From: Streptosporangiaceae bacterium
Lineage (GTDB): Bacteria > Actinomycetota > Actinomycetes > Streptosporangiales > Streptosporangiaceae
Assembly: GCA_030045215.1 (NCBI GenBank)
Contig: JASIBJ010000629.1
Coordinates: 1-5,434 of the forward strand
Length of the DNA: 5,434 bases
Reading direction: 5' to 3'
Shown in pieces: positions 1-5,213 of the stretch. How positions within the stretch are numbered: position 1 is the first letter of the stretch; each line of letters starts with the position of its first letter. A program made the translations under genes and the position numbers. The notes beneath the pieces are model-generated. The model ran no database searches. It was given only the letters and a program-made list of their open reading frames with translations, and had not been told where the DNA came from.

Positions 1-296
1 AGACCTACGCCCAGCTGTCCGAGGCGGCAATGGCCCTGCCGACGACGAGCCCGAAGTACGTCGCGCTTGAGGCCCAGGTGCAGACCGTCTTCCGCGGTGA
101 CGCGCTGCGCAGCATGCTGCTGAACGCGTTCGGCTGGTGGAAGGTCTCCCAGATCGCCTACATCTTCTCGCTCATCGCCTTCGGCCTGGGCGCCATCTCC
201 TTCGCGGGCGGCGCGTTCGGCCTCGGCTGGGCTGCGCGCAAGCGCCCGGCGGTGGCACTCGACCACACCACCCACGAGGTCATCAAGGCCTCATGA
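1..296 (+). CDS. C-terminal part of a small integral membrane protein (5' end outside window)
   Basis: The frame is open from base 3 to the TGA at 294-296 and gives the last 97 residues. An internal ATG at 30 is probably not the start, because the frame continues upstream without a stop. The first 48 or so residues are soluble and mildly amphipathic (TYAQLSEAAM onward). They are followed by one long hydrophobic stretch, roughly residues 50-77 of the visible part (VSQIAYIFSLIAFGLGAISF onward), then a positive stop-transfer patch (ARKRP) and a short polar tail. The pattern of TYAxL, a middle QTVFRGDALRSMLL-like segment and a final helix resembles the two-helix actinobacterial membrane proteins often mis-annotated as 'aromatic ring-opening dioxygenase LigA'. 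That resemblance is from memory and not verified. No enzymatic motif is visible. Function unknown; a strong hairpin 44 bases downstream may end its transcript. Confidence 0.75.
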   Translation, partial: TYAQLSEAAMALPTTSPKYVALEAQVQTVFRGDALRSMLLNAFGWWKVSQIAYIFSLIAFGLGAISFAGGAFGLGWAARKRPAVALDHTTHEVIKAS

Positions 297-339
297 CACC
301 GGCCCGCCAGCACATCAACTCCATCCAATTCCATAGACG

Positions 340-378
340 TCCGGCCGGCGGCCCACCCTGCGCAGACCGCCGGCCGGA
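340..378 (+). terminator. Strong GC hairpin downstream of the membrane-protein gene, probable terminator
   Basis: Bases 340-351 (TCCGGCCGGCGG) are perfectly complementary to 367-378 (CCGCCGGCCGGA), a 12-bp stem with a 15-base loop. It begins 44 bases after the stop codon at 296. No T-tract follows, but many actinobacterial terminators lack one. The symmetry means it could act in both directions. Confidence 0.6.
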
Positions 379-392
379 TCGCTAACTCCACG

Positions 393-415
393 GCATGGCA
401 GGACTCCCGCCATGC
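393..415. repeat. Short perfect inverted repeat (7-bp arms)
   Basis: GCATGGC at 393-399 pairs with GCCATGC at 409-415 across a 9-base spacer. It lies between two much stronger hairpins and may be part of one folded transcript end. Alone it is short enough to be chance. Confidence 0.4.
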
Positions 416-439
416 GGCGCAGGCGGGAAGATGCGGGCG

Positions 440-487
440 CTGACACCCGGCTGCCAGGCCACTCACAGGCCTGGCAGCGGCGGTCAG
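440..487. repeat. Long composite inverted repeat / second hairpin
   Basis: The core is an 11-bp perfect stem: 450-460 (GCTGCCAGGCC) with 468-478 (GGCCTGGCAGC), and a 7-base loop. An outer 5-bp stem, CTGAC at 440-444 with GTCAG at 483-487, encloses it. A few G-C pairs and single-base bulges join the two stems. No coding sequence supports this region. It could be a second, backup or bidirectional terminator, a structured RNA, or the end of a lost mobile element; nothing in the sequence decides between these. Confidence 0.5.
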
Positions 488-600
488 TGCCCGCAGAGAT
501 GTTTCTGGCCACCTTCGAATCGCGGGCGGCGGGGATTGCCCTGACCTCCCCGACCCCGGTCGTCTGCCTGCCGTGCCCAGGCGTGAGCGCCCGCCCGTAG

Positions 601-714
601 CCACAGGCCATCGCCAGCGTCATCCCGTACAACCTGGAAGGCTGCTGGGACTGGTGCGGCTACGATGGGCCGGACTTCGCGGTCAAGAGCGCCCCGCAGA
701 CGGGCCTTAGATGA
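601..714 (+). pseudogene. C-terminal remnant of a PHB depolymerase / feruloyl-esterase-type hydrolase
   Basis: Between a TAG at 598-600 and the TGA at 712-714, one frame encodes 37 residues containing IPYNLEGCWDWCGYDGPDF and then AVKSAPQ. The pattern N-x-x-GCWDWWGY-x-G-x-(D/N)(Y/F)A-x-K-(S/N)-x-PQ is typical of the C-terminal end of secreted esterases of the PHB depolymerase/LpqC/feruloyl-esterase group, part of the alpha/beta-hydrolase fold. Here the second W of 'WDWW' is C. The catalytic serine region (GxSxG) and the rest of the domain are absent upstream: the frame closes at 598, and no matching segment was recognised in the other frames at 297-600. No start codon or ribosome site fits this fragment as a gene. 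It is best read as a decayed gene end. The family call rests on motif recognition, not on a search. Confidence 0.6.
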
Positions 715-918
715 GGTAACAGCCGGAACGATAGCCGTGAGCGCAGAACGCACCAAGCTCGGCCGAGATGCCTGCCCGCAGTCCGTAGCGGCCGTCGACG
801 GCATGCGTAACAAAGTCCGGACCCAGCATCGCCAGCAGCTGCGGTCCCGCGCTGGTATGGGTAGCAAGACGGACGTGTCCGCGACGTCGGCCTCGTCGAA
901 TCCTGGCAAGTCCACAGC

Positions 919-1821
919 ATGCACATCCTGATCGTTGGCGCCGGGGTGATCGGCAGCGTTTACGGGGCTCACCTCGGCGCTGCGGGTCACCAGATCTCCG
1001 TCCTCGCGCATGGCGAGCGGACTGCGACGATCGGCGCCCACGGCCTGCGAGTCCGGGAGGCTACGACCGGTTTGGAAACTCGCGCGCCCGCTCGGATCGT
1101 CACCTCGGCACGGCAGGCGGACATCGACGTGATCCTCGTCGCCGTGCGGCGCGACCAGTTGTCCGCTGTCAGTGCACCTCTTGCCGATGCGCCCCCGGTT
1201 GCGCTCGTACTGTTCATGGGCAATAACCCGGCTGGCCGCTCGGGGCTGGCCATGCAGCTCGCGGCACCAGTGGCACTGGGTTTTCCAGGCGTTGGCGGGA
1301 CCCGCGCTGATGGGCTAGTCACCTACTACATGATCGCCCAGCAGCCGACGGCGATCGAGGCCACCGACGACCCGCGCCTGGCCGAGATCGCCAGTGCGCT
1401 CACGTCGCGGGGATTCCCCGTCCAGCGCGTCGCTGACATGGACGGGTGGCTGGCCTATCACGCCGTGTTCATCGCGGCTGTCTGCGCCGCGCTGTACCGC
1501 TGCGGCACAGACCCCGGCCGCCTCGCCGGGGACCGCGCGACGCTCAGGCTCATGTGCGCCGCCATCACTGAAGGCTTTCAAGCCCTGCGTGCTCAACACG
1601 TCGGGGGCTGCCCGCGCAACCTTACAGTCCTGCACAGTCCGTGGCTTTCACCCGTGGCGGTTCGCTACTGGGCCCGGGCAATGCGCTCGCCGATGGGTGA
1701 ACTGGCGTTCGCCGCCCACGCGCGCCGGGCGCAGCCCGAGATGCGCATTCTCGCCCGCGACGTCCTCGAACGGGTAACGGGTGCGACACCGACGGCGACG
1801 ATTGACGAGTTGCTGGCCTAA
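919..1821 (+). CDS. Ketopantoate reductase-like NAD(P)-binding protein, atypical active site
   Basis: 300 residues, the usual length of the 2-dehydropantoate 2-reductase (ApbA/PanE) superfamily. The N-terminus is a Rossmann fold: beta1 MHILIVGAG with GAGVIG at 7-12, and a beta4 strand around 71-76 (VILVAV). The C-terminal helical domain runs from about 170. Against E. coli PanE as I recall it, the numbering matches residue by residue at the start, so the NADP-binding Arg31 is His31 here. The HNG segment carrying Asn98 is FMG (Met100), followed by GNNPAG. The catalytic Lys of the WxK motif is Ala179 (WLAYH, 177-181). Glu261 may match PanE Glu256. The GNN-type loop marks a divergent subgroup whose role need not be pantoate synthesis. 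The ATG at 919 is the only plausible start after an in-frame TAG at 862-864; no good Shine-Dalgarno precedes it. The family is secure; activity and substrate are unknown. Confidence 0.88.
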   Translation: MHILIVGAGVIGSVYGAHLGAAGHQISVLAHGERTATIGAHGLRVREATTGLETRAPARIVTSARQADIDVILVAVRRDQLSAVSAPLADAPPVALVLFMGNNPAGRSGLAMQLAAPVALGFPGVGGTRADGLVTYYMIAQQPTAIEATDDPRLAEIASALTSRGFPVQRVADMDGWLAYHAVFIAAVCAALYRCGTDPGRLAGDRATLRLMCAAITEGFQALRAQHVGGCPRNLTVLHSPWLSPVAVRYWARAMRSPMGELAFAAHARRAQPEMRILARDVLERVTGATPTATIDELLA

Positions 1822-1950
1822 GCCCGACCGGCCGGGATGGATCTACGTCCACGCCAGCCTCTCGCAGTCGATGGTTGGCTTTTCGGTCCAAGTGGACGGT
1901 GTGGCCGAGGCTGAGTGAGGAGCGAGGCGGTGCGGGGTCGGTCGTTGAGT

Positions 1951-1967
1951 CCGGCGGCAATGGCCGG
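1951..1967 (-). terminator. Weak hairpin just past the TetR gene stop
   Basis: CCGGC at 1951-1955 pairs with GCCGG at 1963-1967 around a 7-base loop, only a few bases beyond the TetR stop at 1972-1974. The 150-base gap between the convergent genes (1822-1971) should hold termination signals for both, but the stem is short and has no T-tract, so this is tentative. Confidence 0.25.
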
Positions 1968-1971
1968 TTGG

Positions 1972-2568
1972 CTAGGAGCGTTCGGCTGGCGGGCGGGGCT
2001 CATCATCGATGACGTCAGCGACAGCCTGGACGGTGGTCTTGAAGGCGTCGGTGCTGCGGGCGGCCCGGCTCAAGACGAGGGCACCCTCGAACGCGGACAT
2101 CACGAGATCGGCCAGGCGGATTGCGCGGCCCGGACCAATGGCCCATGTTTCGAATTCGCGGGTCAGCGCCGCCCGCCACCGCCCGAAGACTGCCTCGAAG
2201 TCGGCGCTGAGTTCCTCATTCTCGGGAGCTAGCTCCAGCACCATCGTGGCGATGGCGCATCCGCTGCGGTAGTCCGAGTCTTCCATGCGCGCCGCCACCA
2301 CGTCGCCGAGGGCGCGCACCAGCGATCCGGGACCGTCGGCGCGGTCTGCCGCGAGGGCGACGAGCTCCTCGATCTCATCGCCGGCCAGTGCGATGGCCTC
2401 GCGGGCCAGTTCCTGCTTGCCGCCGGGGAAGTGGAAGTAGGTTGATCCGCGCGGCGCCCCGCTGGCCTGGATCACGTCCGAGAAGGCGGTGGCGTGATAG
2501 CCGCGCTGCCGGAACAGTTCCGCGGCGGCGAGGATCATCCGTGAGCGGCTGTCGGTACGACGAGGCAT
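1972..2568 (-). CDS. TetR/AcrR-family transcriptional repressor, LmrA/YxaF type
   Basis: 198 residues, normal for TetR regulators. The N-terminal DNA-binding domain spans about 7-55: helix 1 RSRMILAAAELFRQRGYHAT, then the helix-turn-helix FSDVIQASGAPRGSTYFHF (29-47) and PGGK (48-51). The wording SGAPRGSxYxHFPGGKxxLA and the later SGCAIATMVLELA (102-114) are typical of the LmrA/YxaF subgroup, whose known members repress multidrug or flavonoid-responsive genes and lie next to MFS exporters. The ligand-binding C-terminal half has no fixed motif, so the inducer is unknown. The start ATG (complement of 2566-2568) is preceded by an AGGATGAAGGG ribosome-site region. The ATGs further upstream are out of frame. 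It is divergent from the exporter at 2792 and very probably controls it; autorepression is likely from the shared control region. Confidence 0.93.
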   Translation of the reverse strand: MPRRTDSRSRMILAAAELFRQRGYHATAFSDVIQASGAPRGSTYFHFPGGKQELAREAIALAGDEIEELVALAADRADGPGSLVRALGDVVAARMEDSDYRSGCAIATMVLELAPENEELSADFEAVFGRWRAALTREFETWAIGPGRAIRLADLVMSAFEGALVLSRAARSTDAFKTTVQAVADVIDDEPRPPAERS

Positions 2569-2586
2569 CGCCCTTCATCCTGCATC

Positions 2587-2615
2587 TTGACTAAGTCTGT
2601 CGTGCGTCATAGTTT
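2587..2615 (+). promoter_or_regulatory. Candidate promoter for the exporter gene
   Basis: TTGACT at 2587-2592 and TAGTTT at 2610-2615 are 17 bases apart, a good match to an actinobacterial housekeeping promoter (TTGAC / TAgnnT). This block is clearly AT-richer than its surroundings. It predicts a start near 2622 and an untranslated leader of about 170 bases before the ATG at 2792. Weaker -10-like sequences (TACTTT at 2635, TAGTCT at 2644) are alternatives. Confidence 0.45.
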
Positions 2616-2626
2616 GTTTCTAAGTC
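2589..2626. promoter_or_regulatory. Candidate TetR operator(s)
   Basis: GACTAAGTC at 2589-2597 is a perfect palindrome around a central A and overlaps the candidate -35 box. CTAAGTC occurs again at 2620-2626, next to the predicted transcription start, so the two copies are 29 bases apart. A related CATAGTC lies at 2642-2648. A repressor bound here would block the promoter of the exporter and could also affect the divergent tetR transcript. The site is inferred from symmetry and position only. Confidence 0.4.
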
Positions 2627-2791
2627 GCACAGCATACTTTACATAGTCTACGGGCCGTCAGCATCCTGCTGCGTGGCGCTGGCTCGCGAGCTTCAGTGCG
2701 ACCCGGCTGGCCGCAGACGGCCGCGATAACCACCTCAGGACCGCCAAGGGGCTCCCGGGTGGGGCCAGCACGGAGAAAGAAGCGTGGGTTC

Positions 2792-4321
2792 ATGTCTGAT
2801 GCCGCTTTCGCCGACAGCGCCTGGGACCGGCGGCGCTGGCTCATCCTGGGCGTGATCGCGCTGGCGCAACTGATGGTTGTGCTGGACCTCACGGTGATGA
2901 ATATCGCGCTGCCGTCGGCGCAGCGGGCCCTGCATTTCACCACAGTGGACCGGCAGTGGGTGGTGACCGCCTACTCGCTGGCGTTCGGCAGTCTGCTGCT
3001 GCTGGGCGGCAGGCTCGCTGATCTGCTGGGCCGGAAGGTCACGTTCTTGGCCGGCCTGGTCGGTTTCGCTGGCGTGTCGGCCATCGGCGGCGCGTCGGTC
3101 AACTTCACCATGCTGATAATTGCGCGGGCCTGCCAGGGCGCGTTCGCGGCGCTGCTGGTGCCGTCGGCGCTGTCTCTGCTGACCACCAGCTTCACCGGGC
3201 AAAAGGACCGCGGCCGGGCATTTGGCATCTACGGGGCGATCGCCGGGGCCGGCGGCGCGGTGGGCCTGCTGGTGGGCGGCGTGCTGACTGAGTACCTGTC
3301 GTGGCGGTGGACCCTGTATGTGAACCTGCTCTTCGCCGGGGTATCTGTGCTGGGCGGTGCGCTGCTGCTCAAGCGCCAGCCGTCCCCGGCCAAGCCGAGG
3401 CTGGACCTGCCCGGCGTGCTGCTGGTCTCGGGCGCGGTGTTCTGCCTGGTCTACGGTTTCGCTAACGCGGCCTCCCATGGCTGGTCAGCCCCGTCCACCT
3501 ACGTGTTCCTGGCAACCGGCGTGGCACTGGGCCTGTTGTTCGCGCTGTGGCAGGGGCGGGCTGCCCATCCGCTGCTGCCGCCCCGCGTGGTGCTCGACCG
3601 CAACCGCGGCGGTGCCTACCTGTCCATGTTCGTCGCCGCCGCCGGGCTGTTCGGAACGTTCTTGTTCATGACCTACTACCTGCAGCAGGCGCTGCGCTAC
3701 TCGCCGGTGGTGACCGGCGTGGCATTCCTGCCGCTCAGCGCCGGCCTCATTCTCGCATCCAATCTGTCTACGATCGTGCTGATGCCGCGGGTCGGGCCCA
3801 AGCCGCTGGTCACGGTCGGCATGCTCGGCGCAGCAGGCGGCGCGGCCTGGCTGGCGCAGCTAGGCCCGCGCACCGGCTATGGCACGGGCGTGCTGGGCCC
3901 GATGATCCTGGCCGGGGTCGGCCTCGGCCTGGTGATCGCGCCGGCGATCAACACCGGCACCTTCGGCGTCGTACCGCAGGACGCGGGAGCGGCATCCGCG
4001 ACCGTCACCGTCGGCCAGCAACTGGGCGCCTCGGTCGGCACCTCGCTGCTGAACACCATCTTCGCCAGCGCCGTGACCGCTTACCTTGCTGCCAACATTG
4101 CCGCCGCCCGGCTGATCGGCCGCCATGCGCTCGCCGGGCTGGCACTGGCACACGGCTATGACACCGCGTTCTGGTGGACCGCCGGCATTTTCGCGGGCGG
4201 CGCAGTCGTCGGCGGCACGCTGCTCCGACGCGGGCCACTGCATCAAGCCCGCCCGCTTTCCCCGCCATCCGACCGGGTGGCAACAGCACAGGCCGAGCCA
4301 GCCCAGGAACAGGCCCGGTGA
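2792..4321 (+). CDS. MFS drug exporter, DHA2 (EmrB/QacA, 14-helix) type
   Basis: 509 residues from the ATG at 2792, the expected size for DHA2 proton-driven exporters in the cytoplasmic membrane. The first helix contains the DHA2 signature LDLTVMNIALPSAQ (31-44). Motif A in the loop after helix 2 is GGRLADLLGRK (72-82). Helix 5 carries a motif C variant, GAGGAVGLLVGGVL (152-165), with the common 'GP' as GL, followed by SWRWTLYVNL (170-179). Many hydrophobic segments follow to about 478, then a polar tail (479-509). The start at 2792 was chosen because MSDAAFADSAWDRRRW leads directly into helix 1. Its nearest purine-rich site (GGAG, 2772-2775) is unusually far away. A GTG at 2696 in the same frame would add 32 arginine/proline-rich residues and looks less likely. 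Substrate unknown. Divergent from a TetR repressor; an F420-reductase-like gene follows 103 bases downstream. Confidence 0.93.
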   Translation: MSDAAFADSAWDRRRWLILGVIALAQLMVVLDLTVMNIALPSAQRALHFTTVDRQWVVTAYSLAFGSLLLLGGRLADLLGRKVTFLAGLVGFAGVSAIGGASVNFTMLIIARACQGAFAALLVPSALSLLTTSFTGQKDRGRAFGIYGAIAGAGGAVGLLVGGVLTEYLSWRWTLYVNLLFAGVSVLGGALLLKRQPSPAKPRLDLPGVLLVSGAVFCLVYGFANAASHGWSAPSTYVFLATGVALGLLFALWQGRAAHPLLPPRVVLDRNRGGAYLSMFVAAAGLFGTFLFMTYYLQQALRYSPVVTGVAFLPLSAGLILASNLSTIVLMPRVGPKPLVTVGMLGAAGGAAWLAQLGPRTGYGTGVLGPMILAGVGLGLVIAPAINTGTFGVVPQDAGAASATVTVGQQLGASVGTSLLNTIFASAVTAYLAANIAAARLIGRHALAGLALAHGYDTAFWWTAGIFAGGAVVGGTLLRRGPLHQARPLSPPSDRVATAQAEPAQEQAR

Positions 4322-4370
4322 CCGGGTCATTCCGGCCGTACCGGATGGCTGCACTGAGCGCGCGCCTACG

Positions 4371-4395
4371 TGCGGCACGCCGACTTTGTGCCGCA
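4371..4395 (+). terminator. Intergenic hairpin between exporter and reductase genes
   Basis: TGCGGCAC at 4371-4378 pairs perfectly with GTGCCGCA at 4388-4395 (8 bp, 9-base loop), about 50 bases after the exporter stop and 15 bases before the GAAAGG ribosome site of the next gene. A smaller TCCGG/CCGGA stem sits at 4331-4345. There is no T-tract. It may be a partial terminator, an mRNA-processing or stabilising element, or a site lowering expression of the downstream gene. Confidence 0.4.
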
Positions 4396-4424
4396 GAAAC
4401 CCACATCACGAAAGGCAGATCACG

Positions 4425-5078
4425 ATGACTGTTTCCGACAGCACGGTCGCCATCATCGGCGCCGGCACGATCGGCAGCACGCTCGCCGAGCACTTCGCGG
4501 CGGGCGGTCAGGACTTTCTGCTGGCCGGCCGTGACGTGGAAGTCACGGAGAAGCTTGCGGCCAGCCTCGATGGCCACGCCGAAGCGGTTACCGTCGATGA
4601 GGCCGTCGGACGAGCCGACGTGCTCGTGGTCGCCGTGTGGCTTGACGACTTCCGGCAGTTCGTCGCCGACTATGGCGGCCGGCTCGCGGGCAAGATAATC
4701 GTCGACCCGAGCAACCCGGTCGGCCCGGATGGCTCCGGTGGCTACCGCAAGCTCATCGGCGAGGAGGAGTCCTCGGGTCAGCTCCTGGCCGGGCTGCTGC
4801 CGGCCGGAGCCCGGCTGGTCAAGGCGTTTGGCACCCTGTCGGCCCCGACGCTGTCGGCGGCCGCGCGGCGCACGCCCGACCGGACGGTGCTGTTCTACGC
4901 GGCCGACGATGGCGCCGCAGGCGACCTGGTCGCTGATCTGATCCGCGCGGCCGGCTTCGAACCTGTCAGTGTCGGCGGCCTGGACCAGTCCATCCGCATC
5001 GAGATGTACGGCGACCTGCACGAATTCGGCGCTCTCGGCCGGGCCGTGACCAAATCCGAGGCACTGGCAGCGGTCTGA
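4425..5078 (+). CDS. F420H2:NADP+ oxidoreductase-like NAD(P)-binding protein
   Basis: 217 residues, matching the single-domain NADPH-dependent F420 reductase-like family (F420_oxidored / 'NAD(P)-binding domain-containing protein'). The Rossmann strand VAIIGAGTIG (8-17) holds the GxGxxG loop. AGRD (34-37) ends beta2, and Arg36 suits binding of the NADP 2'-phosphate. DVLVVAVWLDDF (65-76) is the next core strand. DPSNPVGPDGSG (94-105), ESSGQLLAGLLPAGARLVKAFGTL (115-138) and DLHEFGALG (197-205) are family-typical blocks. The real enzyme moves hydride between reduced F420 and NADP+, but many actinobacterial relatives have no proven substrate, so F420 use is inferred. The ATG at 4425 was chosen for the GAAAGG at 4410-4415 and because the fold begins there. 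The frame stays open upstream through the exporter's end without meaning. Probably co-transcribed with the exporter. Confidence 0.88.
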   Translation: MTVSDSTVAIIGAGTIGSTLAEHFAAGGQDFLLAGRDVEVTEKLAASLDGHAEAVTVDEAVGRADVLVVAVWLDDFRQFVADYGGRLAGKIIVDPSNPVGPDGSGGYRKLIGEEESSGQLLAGLLPAGARLVKAFGTLSAPTLSAAARRTPDRTVLFYAADDGAAGDLVADLIRAAGFEPVSVGGLDQSIRIEMYGDLHEFGALGRAVTKSEALAAV

Positions 5079-5213
5079 CGCGGCCAGCCCGGCCCAATTC
5101 CCAACGCAGCGCCCCGGCGCAGCGGGGACCGCGGATCGCAACGGCGCGTCGCGGCGGGCGCGCAGCGTGGCGGAGGCGGAAGGAGGCGGGCAGCCCGCGT
5201 GGAGGAGGAACGC
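5079..5213. other. Intergenic region before the hydroxylase gene
   Basis: 135 bases. The only structure seen is a 5-bp hairpin, CCCCG at 5112-5116 with CGGGG at 5123-5127, too weak to call a terminator. The right end is purine-rich with several GGAGG-like sites (5172, 5182, 5201). No clear -35/-10 pair was recognised, so read-through from the upstream gene is possible. Confidence 0.4.
5201..5208 (+). promoter_or_regulatory. Ribosome binding site selecting a TTG start
   Basis: GGAGGAGG ends five bases before the TTG at 5214-5216, an ideal spacing. An in-frame GTG at 5199-5201 overlaps this site and has its own AAGGAGG (5180-5186) at a longer 12-base spacing. TTG is therefore preferred, and GTG would add five residues (VEEER). 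Confidence 0.6.

Larger units (their letters stand above)
297..918. other. 622-base stretch without an intact gene
   Basis: The stretch holds the three inverted repeats (340-378, 393-415, 440-487), the esterase remnant (601-714) and a possible short minus-strand coding remnant (707-847). Longer open frames here are on both strands, overlap one another, lack ribosome sites and show no recognisable domains. They are what GC-rich non-coding DNA gives by chance. I saw no clear promoter for the gene at 919. Confidence 0.6.

Noticed and set aside
430..600. End of an insertion sequence or transposon next to the composite inverted repeat
   Set aside because: No transposase fragment, target duplication or second copy of the repeat is visible in the window.
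665..931. Plus-strand 88-codon open frame before the reductase gene
   Set aside because: No ribosome site, no recognisable domain, and it overlaps the esterase relic in another frame and the start of the reductase gene.
484..1041. Long minus-strand open frame across the gene-poor stretch into the reductase gene
   Set aside because: Its right end is antisense to a clear Rossmann gene, and the predicted protein is low-complexity with no domain and no ribosome site.
2735..3478. Long minus-strand open frame antisense to the exporter
   Set aside because: The protein is rich in Q, R, H and A with no hydrophobic core or motif; this is typical antisense of a GC-rich membrane-protein gene.
4125..4424. 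N-terminal extension of the F420-reductase-like gene into the exporter
   Set aside because: The added 100 residues are an out-of-frame reading of the exporter end; a proper ribosome site and the start of the fold are at 4410-4425.
5112..5127. Small hairpin after the F420-reductase-like gene as a terminator
   Set aside because: Only a 5-bp stem in very GC-rich DNA with no T-tract; expected by chance.
4005..5141. 378-codon minus-strand open frame covering the reductase gene and part of the exporter
   Set aside because: It is antisense to two genes with clear family motifs and consists of biased, domainless sequence.
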